Shown: positions 33,096 to 41,696 of the stretch, piece after piece | Layout of the letters: each line of letters starts with the position of its first letter | Position numbering within the stretch: position 1 is the first letter of the stretch | From: Palsa-295 sp963781105 | GTDB lineage: Bacteria; Acidobacteriota; Terriglobia; Acidiferrales; UBA7541 | Reading direction: 5' to 3' | Length of the DNA stretch: 64,000 bases | Assembly: GCA_963781105.1 (NCBI GenBank) | Contig: CAWAED010000015.1 | Coordinates: 62,001 to 126,000 of the forward strand | Notes under the pieces: generated by a model | The model's input: only the letters and a program-made list of their open reading frames with translations | Databases searched by the model: none | Told to the model about the DNA's origin: nothing | Position numbers and translations under genes: made by a program

Positions 33096-34262
33096 ATGAC
33101 GATGTCGAAACCAATTCATTTCGAGGGACGCCCAGTCTGGGCCGAAATCTCGCTAGAAGCAATAGTCCACAACCTGCGTGTGATTCGCAAGCAGGTGGGA
33201 ACGCAGCGCAAGATTCTTGCGATCGTGAAGTCGAACGCCTACGGGTTAGGCGCGGTGCCGATCTCGAAGGCATTACAGAAGGCCGGCACGGAATGGTTTG
33301 GCGTCACCTGCGCGAACGAAGGCATCGAGCTGCGCGAGGCGGGTATCCGCAAACGCATTCTGATTCTGACCGGGTTTTGGCCGGGCGAGGAAAAGCGGCT
33401 CATCAAGAATCACCTGACGCCGGCGGTATTTCGCGTGAGCGATCTTCAGCACCTGGAGCGTAGCGCCAAGGCGTTTGGCGGGAAAGCTCGCGTGCCTTTT
33501 CATTTGAAGATCAACACAGGCATGAACCGGCTGGGCATTTCGCCTGAGGAGATCGAGCCCTTTGCGCGAGCGCTGGCCGAGTGCAAGCACATCCAGCTGG
33601 AAGGGACATTCACTCATTTCGCTTCGGCGGAGGATTTCACCGCGCAGCAGACAAACGATCAGGAAAATCTGTTTCTTTCCTGCCTTGCACGCATGCGCGA
33701 CCTCGGAGTGTCTCCGGGGATCGTGCACATGGCGAACAGCGGCGCGATCTGCGCGCGGGCCAGCACGTGGGCGGACATGGTTCGTCCGGGTGCGATACTT
33801 TACGGATATCATCAGTCGTTTGACCCGCCACAGAAGAAGGATGAAGTCGTGGGTCAGATTCCGCTGCGGCCGTGCCTTTCGTTGAAGGCGAGGATTATTT
33901 CACTGCGCGAGGTTTCCGAAGGCGAGGCCGTGGGATACGGAGCGCGGTTTGTGACCAAACGGCCGTCACGGATCGCCGTCATAAATGCCGGGTACGCCGA
34001 CGGGATCGTACGCGCCAGAACGAACCGTGGATGCGCGCTGGTCCGCGGGCGGCGCGTCCCGCTGGTGGGCACCATTTCGATGGACTTGACGATGCTGGAC
34101 GTGACCGACGTACCGGAAGCAGTCTTGGGTGATGTGGTGACGATTTACGGCAAGGATGGCGGCGCGACAATCGAAGTTTCCGATGTTGCGCGCGAGATCA
34201 GCACCGTTACTTCGGACCTTTTGTGCGCCCTGGGGCGACGCGTTCCCAGATTCTACATCTAA
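33096..34262 (+). CDS. alr: Alanine racemase
   Basis: Alr supplies D-alanine for peptidoglycan. The 388-residue product has the PLP lysine in AIVKSNAYGLG (Lys45), a TIM-barrel N-terminal domain and a C-terminal beta domain with the catalytic tyrosine region (GYGARFV) and TISMDLTMLDVTD. Starts at 33096 or 33102 (MSKPIHF) are both possible; no clear ribosome-binding site separates them. The 273 bases after dnaB show nothing recognisable. Confidence 0.95.
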   Translation: MTMSKPIHFEGRPVWAEISLEAIVHNLRVIRKQVGTQRKILAIVKSNAYGLGAVPISKALQKAGTEWFGVTCANEGIELREAGIRKRILILTGFWPGEEKRLIKNHLTPAVFRVSDLQHLERSAKAFGGKARVPFHLKINTGMNRLGISPEEIEPFARALAECKHIQLEGTFTHFASAEDFTAQQTNDQENLFLSCLARMRDLGVSPGIVHMANSGAICARASTWADMVRPGAILYGYHQSFDPPQKKDEVVGQIPLRPCLSLKARIISLREVSEGEAVGYGARFVTKRPSRIAVINAGYADGIVRARTNRGCALVRGRRVPLVGTISMDLTMLDVTDVPEAVLGDVVTIYGKDGGATIEVSDVAREISTVTSDLLCALGRRVPRFYI

Positions 34263-34325
34263 TCCATCCGACCCGCGTTACTGCCCGTATCAGCGTTATT
34301 ACGTTGACCAACCGTTTGCACGCCG

Positions 34326-34356
34326 TTGACTCTCACTTCCCGCGCGGTGCTATACT
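34326..34356 (+). promoter_or_regulatory. Possible sigma-70 promoter upstream of the PIN-TRAM gene
   Basis: TTGACT (34326-34331) and TATACT (34351-34356) are separated by 19 bases, longer than the 17-base optimum. They lie about 140 bases before the PIN-TRAM start, so the transcript would have a sizeable leader. Confidence 0.45.
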
Positions 34357-34495
34357 GTGGGCTTCATAAGGAATTTATAAGGAACCTCCAATCTTTCCGG
34401 CCGGGCGCCCGAACCTTATTAAGCCGGAAAAAACGCAGCGAGACGAAGTTTTCGGACGCGGTTCGTCTTATATAGATTTTCATAAGGTGGGACCC

Positions 34496-35725
34496 ATGCA
34501 GAGGACTCCTCCTGTTCCGCATAACAGGCCACCGGGCATTCCTGCTCCAGAAACTTCAACAACACTGAAACCTGCCACCCCCGCTCGTCCGAGTCTAGAC
34601 CAGGTTGGAACCTTTTGGGACATGCTGGGAATTCGTATCGTCTTCATGGCGGTGTGTATTGCGGCAGGTTTTCATTTCCGTCCGTTTAGCGTCTCGCCGA
34701 TCTCTGGCGCTGTCGTTGGATGCTTCTTCGGTCTAGCGGTCATATTGTTTGAGCTGCGTCTGCGGCATGCCAGCCTGCGCAGGCTGATTGGCGCGGCGGT
34801 GGGCTCGATCCTCGGGCTCCTGGGTGCTTACCTCACCTCGCTGATTCTGACGCATACGACGATGCCGGAGAGCACGCGCTCGTTTTTCAGCCTGGCGGCG
34901 TTTCTGGTGATGGCGTATATCGGATTGATTCTGGGTGCGAATAAGGGCGATATGCTCAATCTGCAGGCGCTCGGCGGATTGTTTGGCAGCGAGCGAAGCC
35001 TGAAACACTCCTTCAAGGTGCTCGACACCAGCGTGATTATCGATGGGCGGGTGGCGGACATCGCCGAAGCGCAATTCCTAGATGGGACGGTGATCATTCC
35101 GCAGTTTGTGCTTCACGAACTGCAGCTGGTGGCTGATTCCGCGGACCCGTTGAAAAGGCAGCGCGGGCGGCGCGGACTCGAAGTGCTGCAACGAATCCAA
35201 AAAATGGCGCATTTGGAAGTTCAGATCGCCGACGACGATTTCCTGCAGGTGCCGGAAGTGGACTTAAAGTTGATCGAGCTGGCCAAGCGCTACGATGCGA
35301 AAATCGTGACCAACGATTTCAATTTAAATAAGGTCGCCACGCTGCAAGGCATTGAGATCCTAAACGTGAATCAATTGGCGAACGCGCTAAAGCCGGTGGT
35401 GCTACCCGGCGAGACGATGCGCGTCTTCATCCTGCGCGAGGGTAAAGAATACAATCAGGGCGTAGCGTATCTGGACGATGGCACTATGGTGGTGGTGGAT
35501 GGCGCGCGCAAAATGATCAACAAGACGATAGACATCACCGTAACTTCCGTTCATCAGACGACGGCCGGCAAAATGATTTTCGGACGATACGACGAGCGTG
35601 GCGAGCAGCAGGTACCGCGCGTTGTGCCCGGCGGCACACAGCAGCTCGACACGGCGCCGCGTGCAACCGAAGGGGGCGGCGAGCGTCCCGCGCGGCCGCT
35701 GTACCCGGAATCCGGCAGGTCGTAA
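34496..35725 (+). CDS. Membrane-anchored PIN-TRAM domain protein (YacL-like)
   Basis: The 409-residue product has a Pro-rich N-terminus and about four transmembrane helices (roughly 40-155). A PIN nuclease domain opens with VLDTSVIIDGRVADI, with further acidic residues at DADPL-type and KIVTNDFNLNKVA positions. A C-terminal TRAM domain follows (REGKEYNQGVAYLDDGTMVV). A charged tail closes it. PIN-TRAM proteins of this kind are putative RNases; the target is unknown. ATG 34496 follows AAGGTGGG, whereas the in-frame GTG at 34487 lies inside that site. ispD follows after 89 bases. Confidence 0.9.
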   Translation: MQRTPPVPHNRPPGIPAPETSTTLKPATPARPSLDQVGTFWDMLGIRIVFMAVCIAAGFHFRPFSVSPISGAVVGCFFGLAVILFELRLRHASLRRLIGAAVGSILGLLGAYLTSLILTHTTMPESTRSFFSLAAFLVMAYIGLILGANKGDMLNLQALGGLFGSERSLKHSFKVLDTSVIIDGRVADIAEAQFLDGTVIIPQFVLHELQLVADSADPLKRQRGRRGLEVLQRIQKMAHLEVQIADDDFLQVPEVDLKLIELAKRYDAKIVTNDFNLNKVATLQGIEILNVNQLANALKPVVLPGETMRVFILREGKEYNQGVAYLDDGTMVVVDGARKMINKTIDITVTSVHQTTAGKMIFGRYDERGEQQVPRVVPGGTQQLDTAPRATEGGGERPARPLYPESGRS

Positions 35726-35814
35726 CACCTTTTCGATTTTCCCCAGCGGCATATCGTCGGCGCCGCTCTTCCCTTTCTCAACATCGCCCGACTGCGATAG
35801 ACTGTTGACCCTTT

Positions 35815-36537
35815 ATGGGCCGCGTTGCCGCAATCATCCCTGCCGCTGGTCTTGGCACCCGCATGGGCGCCGAAATGCCGAAGCAATTCCTCGAACTGGA
35901 TGGCATGCCGCTGGTGATTTTCACGTTGCGTCGCCTAGCTTCGTGCGCTGCGATCACGGATTTTTTTCTTTCCACGCGGGCGGACGACATTGTGTCGTTG
36001 CAGGATAAGGTGGCGAAGGCAGGTCTGGGACGTCCGGCGCGAGTAGTGCACGGGGGAGATACGCGGCAGCAATCGGTGGCGAACGCGCTGGCGCAGGTGG
36101 ATCCTGCGACCGACGTGGTGCTCGTGCATGACGCGGTGCGGCCGTTTGTCACTCCCGAGCAAGTGGATCGAGTGATAGCGGAGGCGCGGAAGCGCGGCGC
36201 GGCGATTCTGGGTATCCCGGCAATTGACACAGTGAAGGAAGTGAAGCGCGCGAGTTTGCCGGAGGACGTGGCGCTGATTACTTCGACGATTCCGCGCGAG
36301 CGAGTGGTGCTGGCGCAAACTCCACAGGCGTTTTCCTATGCCTTGCTGCGGGATGCGTTTCGAAAGGGGCAAATGGATGGGATTATGGCGTCGGATGAAT
36401 CTGCGCTGGTGGAGCGATTTGGGCATGACGTATTTGTGGTGCTGGGTTCAGAGCGCAATTTGAAGATTACCCGCCCAGCGGACATGGACCTAGCGCGGTT
36501 TTATCTGGAGCAGGAGCGCAAGACGGCAAAGCAATGA
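35815..36537 (+). CDS. ispD: 2-C-methyl-D-erythritol 4-phosphate cytidylyltransferase IspD
   Basis: IspD joins CTP to methylerythritol phosphate in the MEP pathway. The 240-residue product has the nucleotide loop AAGLGTRMGAEMPKQFLEL, DAVRPFVTPEQVD, TPQAFSYALLRDAF and SDESALVERFG. Its TGA overlaps the ATG of the next gene by 4 bases (ATGA), implying translational coupling. Confidence 0.95.
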   Translation: MGRVAAIIPAAGLGTRMGAEMPKQFLELDGMPLVIFTLRRLASCAAITDFFLSTRADDIVSLQDKVAKAGLGRPARVVHGGDTRQQSVANALAQVDPATDVVLVHDAVRPFVTPEQVDRVIAEARKRGAAILGIPAIDTVKEVKRASLPEDVALITSTIPRERVVLAQTPQAFSYALLRDAFRKGQMDGIMASDESALVERFGHDVFVVLGSERNLKITRPADMDLARFYLEQERKTAKQ

Positions 36538-37016
36538 AAACCATTCGAAGAGCTGAAAAAGTATGGAGCTACTTCAGTCTCACGGTCTTGAGGGTCACTT
36601 TCTGGTTGCTAGTCCTGACCTTGTTCATCGCTGGATTGCGAATCATGTCTCCGAGGCAACAGCCGCGCGAGCTGGAATATGCAGAACTCAACCATCAGAT
36701 CGATAACCGCAACGTAATTCATGCCCAATTAGTGAAATCAGGAGAGAGCGTAATCGTCACAGGTGAGCTTCGCGACCCGTCAGAAAACTTCAGGTCCGCA
36801 GTTCCAGACGGTCAGATCGAGACTCTGGCTAAACGCCTAGGTAATCCAAGCTTGGCGACCAACATTCCGAAGGAGCTGCCGCGAGGTTCTTTGGTCTATT
36901 GGGGAACAACAGCATTTGTTGTGTTCGTCTTTGCGACGATCTTTTTTCTGCTCAATTTTCTGATTGCACGCTTCAAGCGCAGGTTGCTTGAACTCAGAAC
37001 CAAGGAAGCGCGATGA
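36534..37016 (+). CDS. Small two-helix membrane protein resembling the FtsH ectodomain
   Basis: The 160-residue product has a membrane helix at about 17-40 and a periplasmic-type region at 45-115 (LEYAELNHQIDNRNVIHAQL, then GESVIVTGELRDP). A second helix lies at about 121-145, followed by a basic cytoplasmic tail. The spacing and the Y-A-E-L...V...L-V pattern resemble the N-terminal ectodomain of FtsH proteases, but there is no AAA or peptidase domain. It overlaps ispD by 4 bases at its start and ispF by 4 bases at its end. By eye it is less GC-rich than its neighbours. The resemblance is by pattern, not by search. Confidence 0.7.
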   Translation: MKTIRRAEKVWSYFSLTVLRVTFWLLVLTLFIAGLRIMSPRQQPRELEYAELNHQIDNRNVIHAQLVKSGESVIVTGELRDPSENFRSAVPDGQIETLAKRLGNPSLATNIPKELPRGSLVYWGTTAFVVFVFATIFFLLNFLIARFKRRLLELRTKEAR

Positions 37017-37486
37017 TACGCGCGGGAATTGGCTACGATTTGCACCGGCTGGCGGAGGGTCGCAAGTTGATGATCGGCGGCATCGAAGTGCCATTCGATA
37101 AAGGCTCGGTGGGACATTCGGATGGCGATGTGCTGGCGCACGCTTTGTGCGACGCGCTGCTTGGCGCGGCTGGGCTCGGTGATATTGGAGCTCATTTCCC
37201 GGATACGGATCCGAAATGGAAGGGCGCGTCGAGTTTATTGTTTCTGGAGCACACGCGAAAATTGTTGGATGAGCGCAAGCTGCGGATCAGCCACCTGGAT
37301 GCGGTGGTGATATGCGAGCGTCCAAAATTGGGGCCGCACTTCCCTGCCATGCGCGCGGCGCTGGCAAAATCGCTGGGCATTTCCACGGAGCAAATCAATC
37401 TGAAGGCCAAGACGAACGAGGGCACGGGCGAAATCGGTCGCGGCGAGGCGATTGCGGCGCACACGATTGCGACACTGGAAGGTTGA
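37013..37486 (+). CDS. ispF: 2-C-methyl-D-erythritol 2,4-cyclodiphosphate synthase IspF
   Basis: IspF cyclises CDP-methylerythritol phosphate. The 157-residue product has the metal ligands in GIGYDLHRLAEGRKLMIGG, HSDGDVLAHALCDALLGAAG and DIGAHFPDTDPKWKG, and ends with TNEGTGEIGRGEAIAAH. It overlaps the preceding small membrane protein gene by 4 bases and forms a tight set with ispD. Confidence 0.96.
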   Translation: MIRAGIGYDLHRLAEGRKLMIGGIEVPFDKGSVGHSDGDVLAHALCDALLGAAGLGDIGAHFPDTDPKWKGASSLLFLEHTRKLLDERKLRISHLDAVVICERPKLGPHFPAMRAALAKSLGISTEQINLKAKTNEGTGEIGRGEAIAAHTIATLEG

Positions 37487-37571
37487 GTACTCTACGACTG
37501 GAATTGCGCCACGCGTTTGCGACGTGTCTTTCCTCCCTTTGATCGCGCTGATATTCGGCAACAAAGCTCGT

Positions 37572-37600
37572 TACCGCAGAGACGCAGAGGTCGCGGAGAA
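37572..37600. repeat. Dispersed ACCGCAGAGACGCAGAGG repeat
   Basis: ACCGCAGAGACGCAGAGG then TCGCGGAGAA, ending 9 bases before the rlmB ATG. Its GGAG (37595-37598) may serve as the ribosome-binding site of rlmB. Confidence 0.65.
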
Positions 37601-37609
37601 CAACATAGT

Positions 37610-38371
37610 ATGGCGATGAATTGGCTCACTGGGTTCCATGCGGTAGAAGAGGCGCTGGCTGCGGGGCGCGCGTTGGACCGCATTGTGATTGCGCGCGGGC
37701 GGCATGGTGAACGCGTGGAAGCCGTGGTGCAGATGGCAAAAGCCAAGGGCGTGCCAGTGCGTTTCGAGGACCGGCAGCAGATTGATCGTCTAGTGGGAAC
37801 GCACGAGCATCAGGGGGTTGCCGCGTTGGGTGCGGCGAAACCCGCGGTTGAGCTCGAAGATTTGCTGTCGGCGAAAAGTCCGCAGGGCTTGCTGGTTTTG
37901 CTCGATGGAATTGAGGATCCGCACAATCTGGGCGCGATTGTGCGGACTGCTCTGGCTGCTGGTGCAGACGGCGTGGTAATTCCAGAGCGTCGGGCTGCGG
38001 GTTTAAGCGACACCGTAGAGCGCGCGTCCGCAGGGGCGCTGGCGCATCTGCCGATCGCGCGAGTGAAGAATCTGGTGCGCGCGATGGAGGAGATGAAGGA
38101 GGCCGGTTACTGGCTGGTCGGGCTCGATGAGAGCGCAGAAAAGAGTCACACGCAAGTGGATTTGAAAGGATCGGTCGGGATCGTGCTGGGTGGCGAGGGC
38201 GAAGGCCTGCACGAATTGACGCGCAAGCGATGCGATTTTTTGGTTTCGCTGCCGACGGCTGGGCCGGTGCGATCGCTCAATGTTTCCGTGGCAGCAGGCG
38301 TGATGCTATTTGAGGTGGTGCGGCAACGTGGGTCAACGGCACCACCGATGAACACAGATAAACACAGATGA
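37610..38371 (+). CDS. rlmB: 23S rRNA (guanosine-2'-O)-methyltransferase RlmB (TrmH family)
   Basis: The 253-residue SpoU/TrmH enzyme has an N-terminal RNA-binding domain (LTGFHAVEEALAAGRALDRI) and the three knot motifs: DGIEDPHNLGAIVRTA, GIVLGGEGEGLHELTR and PTAGPVRSLNVSVAAGVMLFE. It is expected to methylate G2251 of 23S rRNA. ATG 37610 is preferred, with 37616 also possible. The last codons (MNTDKHR then TGA) are encoded inside a CACAGAT dispersed repeat, so the native C-terminus appears to have been replaced or extended by that element. Confidence 0.92.
   Translation: MAMNWLTGFHAVEEALAAGRALDRIVIARGRHGERVEAVVQMAKAKGVPVRFEDRQQIDRLVGTHEHQGVAALGAAKPAVELEDLLSAKSPQGLLVLLDGIEDPHNLGAIVRTALAAGADGVVIPERRAAGLSDTVERASAGALAHLPIARVKNLVRAMEEMKEAGYWLVGLDESAEKSHTQVDLKGSVGIVLGGEGEGLHELTRKRCDFLVSLPTAGPVRSLNVSVAAGVMLFEVVRQRGSTAPPMNTDKHR
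38341..38371. repeat. Dispersed ATGAACACAGATAAACACAG repeat at the 3' end of rlmB
   Basis: CACCGATGAACACAGAT then AAACACAGATGA. The same unit recurs at 39060-39092. It overlaps the last codons and stop of rlmB. Confidence 0.8.
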
Positions 38372-38499
38372 CACCGGCTTCTGTAAGGCGGATCTCACAC
38401 TAGATCTTGCGCGCATTACGTGACCGTCGCTCGACGGTTCCCTCAACCTCCTCGGTCGGATTTTATTTTCCATTTTCGCTTTTCTATTTTCCGCGTCGC

Positions 38500-39021
38500 C
38501 TACTTGTCGTATTTCAGCAGCGAAAATACGTGCAAGCCTGGGAGTTTGGCGCGGCCGTTTAGGAATGTGAGTTCCACAGCGAAGGCTGCGCCGGCTACTT
38601 TTCCGCCTAATTGTTCGATGAGTTTCACAGTGGCCGCGGCAGTGCCGCCGGTGGCGAGCAGGTCGTCGCAGATCAGCACCGTTTGTCCCGGCTTGATTGC
38701 GTCTTGGTGAATGTCGAGTTGGTCTGTGCCGTATTCGAGCTGGTAAGTAATGGAGGCAGTCTTGCCGGGAAGCTTCTTGGGTTTGCGGATTGGAACGAAT
38801 CCTGCATTCAGGCGGTAGGCGAGAGCGGGTGCAAAAATGAAACCGCGCGCTTCGATGCCGGCGACGATGTCCACCTTGGTGCCAACGTATTGTTCACAGA
38901 GGCGATCGACGAGCGAATGGAAACCGACCGGATCTTTCAGCAACGTGGTGAGGTCATAAAAGAGAATGCCCGGCTTGGGGTAATCAGGGATTTCGCGGAT
39001 CAGCGCTTTTAGGTCGTTCAT
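38500..39021 (-). CDS. apt: Adenine phosphoribosyltransferase
   Basis: Apt salvages adenine to AMP using PRPP. The 173-residue product has the family start (LKALIREIPDYPKPGILFYDL), IEARGFIFAPALAYRL, and the PRPP loop VLICDDLLATGGTAAATVKL. It is convergent with rlmB. ATG 39021 has GAAGGAG just upstream on the coding strand. Confidence 0.96.
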   Translation of the reverse strand: MNDLKALIREIPDYPKPGILFYDLTTLLKDPVGFHSLVDRLCEQYVGTKVDIVAGIEARGFIFAPALAYRLNAGFVPIRKPKKLPGKTASITYQLEYGTDQLDIHQDAIKPGQTVLICDDLLATGGTAAATVKLIEQLGGKVAGAAFAVELTFLNGRAKLPGLHVFSLLKYDK

Positions 39022-39059
39022 TCTTCTCCTTCAGTATTGTGAGTGCACGTTGTGAGCCA

Positions 39060-39092
39060 TCACCACAGACGAACACAGATAAACACAGATGA
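39060..39092. repeat. Dispersed CACAGAT repeat upstream of apt
   Basis: CACCACAGACGAACACAGAT then AAACACAGATGAA, the same unit as 38341-38371, in the gap between apt and the acylphosphatase gene. The two copies flank apt as direct repeats. Confidence 0.8.
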
Positions 39093-39135
39093 AAAGCGCA
39101 ACGTGGGAAATCACAGCCATGCTCTTGGTTGCTGC

Positions 39136-39432
39136 TCAGTGCTCGATCGAAAATCGTTTAGAAAACTGTTCAAGGAATGGAGCATCCTCTTCGGAAACGC
39201 TAGAAACGAGCGCTCCTTGCGGACCGCGATCGAGATCCGCTCGAAAATTGGCCAGAGCCTGTTCATTACCGAGCGCGTAGACTTCTACGCGGCCATCGCG
39301 CAAATTCTTCGCGTATCCCGCCACTCTCAGCCGCTCCGCCGCGCGCATTGCGAAATAACGAAAGCCGACTCCCTGTACCATGCCACTGATCAAGTAGCGT
39401 CTGGATTGAAGCTTTTCGCGATTGTCCGTCAT
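39136..39432 (-). CDS. Acylphosphatase
   Basis: The 98-residue product has the catalytic arginine motif (GMVQGVGFRYFAMRAAERL) and the catalytic asparagine in GYAKNLRDGRVEVYA. Acylphosphatases hydrolyse carboxyl phosphates such as acetyl phosphate. ATG 39432 (MTDNREKLQSRRYL) is chosen; the frame to 39489 adds 19 unlikely residues. Confidence 0.93.
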   Translation of the reverse strand: MTDNREKLQSRRYLISGMVQGVGFRYFAMRAAERLRVAGYAKNLRDGRVEVYALGNEQALANFRADLDRGPQGALVSSVSEEDAPFLEQFSKRFSIEH

Positions 39433-39628
39433 GCGCAGTGCGGCCCTAGAGCGGCAAACGCGTGATTTTAACAGAGCACGGAGATGCATAAAAGTGAGAC
39501 CGGCGTGATATTGCCGAGGATGCGACGTCGCCGTCGGCGGTCACGCAATGTGAGTTCGGCCCGGAAAATGAGTTAGAGTTGACCATGAAGGCAGGATTCT
39601 GCATCTAAGCACGAAGGAACGATTGAGA

Positions 39629-40516
39629 ATGCCAGGACGGAATCGAACGATCGGTTGGTTCGCCGCGTTAACACTAGTGACGTTGGTTTCTTCGGCGATG
39701 CCCACGCGCGCGCAGGATGTTGGGCCGCAAACGGCGCCACCGAAATTCGAGGTGAAGCGCATTCCCGCGGAACCGCATCCCGGTCCTCCACCCATTCCGG
39801 AGCAGGAAATCATCAATCGATTCGTGGCCAATGAAGCGGTAATGAAGAAGGCGTACGAAACCTACGATTTCACGCAATCCATTCGCCTGGACGAACTCAC
39901 CGATCCGGGAGGGAGGTTCAGCGTCACCGGCGAAGTGCTGGTGCGTTCGGACGGGCAGCGTTACATGCGGGTGACCACGCCGCCCGTGTCGACCCTGAAG
40001 CTCATGCATTTTTCGCTGGAGGATGTGCGGGTAATCGCCAGCATGCCGGACTTTCCGCTGACTCCGGACAAAGTGGCCAATTACGATTTCAAATATGCGG
40101 GACAGGAAAAACTTGACCAGCTGAACACTTATATATTTCAAGTGAAGCCGAAATTATTGAGCCGCAAGGAGCGATATTTCCAGGGTGTGGTGTGGATTGA
40201 CGATCATGATTTCGCAATCGTGAAGAGCTACGGAAAATTCGTCAGCGAGATCGAAGGGAATGGCACGGAACTGCCGTTCACAATGTTTGAAACTTACCGG
40301 GAGAATTTTCAGGGAAAATATTGGCTGCCGACGTATACGCGCTCGGATGACTATTTCAAGGACGGGCAGAACGACGACCTGCCACTGCGCCTCGTGATTC
40401 ATTCCACGGATTTCAAATTGAATACTGGACCTGGAACGGCCGCTGCTGAGACGGCGCCTGCCGCGCAGGGTCCGCAAGCTGCGGCAACAGGTCAGCCGCC
40501 GCCTTCGCCACACTGA
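39629..40516 (+). CDS. Secreted outer-membrane lipoprotein-sorting-like protein
   Basis: The 295-residue product has a signal peptide (MPGRNRTIGWFAALTLVTLV then SSAMPTRAQ) and a Pro-rich linker. Its beta-rich region (FSVTGEVLVRSDGQRYMRVT; YQG-like FQGVVWIDDHDFAIVKSYG; WLPTYTRSDDYF) resembles LolA/LolB-fold outer-membrane lipoprotein-sorting proteins. A short Ala/Gln/Pro tail follows. No partner gene is adjacent: the acylphosphatase gene is divergent and the HAD gene convergent, 2 bases away. Confidence 0.65.
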   Translation: MPGRNRTIGWFAALTLVTLVSSAMPTRAQDVGPQTAPPKFEVKRIPAEPHPGPPPIPEQEIINRFVANEAVMKKAYETYDFTQSIRLDELTDPGGRFSVTGEVLVRSDGQRYMRVTTPPVSTLKLMHFSLEDVRVIASMPDFPLTPDKVANYDFKYAGQEKLDQLNTYIFQVKPKLLSRKERYFQGVVWIDDHDFAIVKSYGKFVSEIEGNGTELPFTMFETYRENFQGKYWLPTYTRSDDYFKDGQNDDLPLRLVIHSTDFKLNTGPGTAAAETAPAAQGPQAAATGQPPPSPH

Positions 40517-40518
40517 TT

Positions 40519-41169
40519 TCAATCCGCTGCCCGGAGATGGCGCGGAAGGTCGCGGATGGAGTTGAGCAGGATCTCCGGTTTCGCTGCTCGAATGCGTTCC
40601 GCCGTGGGAAATGGACCGAGCACGCCGATGGCACGCACTCCTGCTCGGCGGGACATTTCGATGTCTTCCGCCGTGTCGCCCACGTAGACGCAATGTTCGG
40701 GCTTCAGGCGCATGCGTTTGAGCGCCAGCCGCAGTGGCGCCGGATGCGGCTTCCTTTCCCGCGCATCCTCGCTGCACACACAAGCGGAGAAATAGTCGGC
40801 GAGCGCGAATTCGCGGAGTTGGCGACGAACTCGCGCGCGATTTCCGCTGCTCACGATGCCGAGTTCGAATTTTTCCGAGAGCGTATGCACGATGCGGCGG
40901 GCGCCGGGCAGCAACGGAGGTTTTTCGAGCTTGTAGGCTTGGGCCCAGAGACGGTCGGCCTCCAGCCACTTTGAGCGCGGGAGTCGCGCCGCTTGATAGA
41001 CGCGAAGCCAATTCGGAGAGTAGTGCGCGGCGACTTTACGTTCGGTCCATTTGATTTCGAGGGCGCGGAACATGGAAAGATAGGCACGAACATCCGCGGC
41101 GTAGGAATTGAGCAGCGTGCCGTCCCAGTCGAACAGAATGGCGCGCGCGGAAAATTGGATGAGTTTCAC
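40519..41169 (-). CDS. HAD-superfamily hydrolase (phosphoglycolate-phosphatase-like)
   Basis: The 216-residue product has HAD motif I (ILFDWDGTLLNSY, nucleophile Asp14), motif II (GIVSSGNRARVRRQL), the lysine in ERKPHPAPL and motif IV (CVYVGDTAEDIEMSRRAGV). A helical cap of the subclass I type lies between motifs I and II. The substrate is unknown; phosphoglycolate, pyrophosphate or a sugar phosphate would all fit. Confidence 0.88.
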   Translation of the reverse strand: MKLIQFSARAILFDWDGTLLNSYAADVRAYLSMFRALEIKWTERKVAAHYSPNWLRVYQAARLPRSKWLEADRLWAQAYKLEKPPLLPGARRIVHTLSEKFELGIVSSGNRARVRRQLREFALADYFSACVCSEDARERKPHPAPLRLALKRMRLKPEHCVYVGDTAEDIEMSRRAGVRAIGVLGPFPTAERIRAAKPEILLNSIRDLPRHLRAAD

Positions 41170-41198
41170 TGCGAAGAAATCGTTCTGCGATTGCAGCG

Positions 41199-41696
41199 CT
41201 AGTGTCCGCGGTAGCGCAGCGGAAGCACGTCATCGCGACGCAGAGCGAAGTCATCGAAGCTGGCGGCGTAACCGCGCCATCCCGGCATCTCCACGTCCTC
41301 GGCGCGTACGATGTGCACGGCGGTACACATTTGGACGCTGCCTTGTCCGAGTGGCCGTTCGATGAGCGCGACTTCCAGTTCGATGGCCGTGCCCGGCGCG
41401 AAATGCCGCGGTGCCAGGAAATAGATGCCGCTCGAACTGATATTGCGCGTGACCAGTGTGACCGGGATAGGCTCAGGTCGGTCCCCGACGCGGATCAGAC
41501 GCAGAGGAAGCGAAAGCGCGGCGCGCGGATTGCGACGACGCTCTTCAGCGACTCCAATGGCGTGTGTGGGAACGCGAGCGAAACGGCGAGGCCCTGGCTT
41601 CCCTGTGTGTGAAATTACGCTTACGGTTTGGCTTTCAAACTCACGCAGCGGCGAAGCAGCACACCGCTGGTCCTTCCAATCCGGAGCAGCCCCCAT
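41199..41696 (-). CDS. PilZ-domain protein
   Basis: The 165-residue product has an N-terminal variable region and then a PilZ domain with the c-di-GMP-binding pattern RRRNPRAALS (R-x-x-x-R) and NISSSGIYFLA (N-x-S-x-x-G). It is a likely soluble c-di-GMP receptor or an inactive PilZ relative. It lies 29 bases upstream of the HAD gene on the same strand. The start is uncertain, since the N-terminal 40 residues have no family match. Confidence 0.8.
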   Translation of the reverse strand: MGAAPDWKDQRCAASPLREFESQTVSVISHTGKPGPRRFARVPTHAIGVAEERRRNPRAALSLPLRLIRVGDRPEPIPVTLVTRNISSSGIYFLAPRHFAPGTAIELEVALIERPLGQGSVQMCTAVHIVRAEDVEMPGWRGYAASFDDFALRRDDVLPLRYRGH

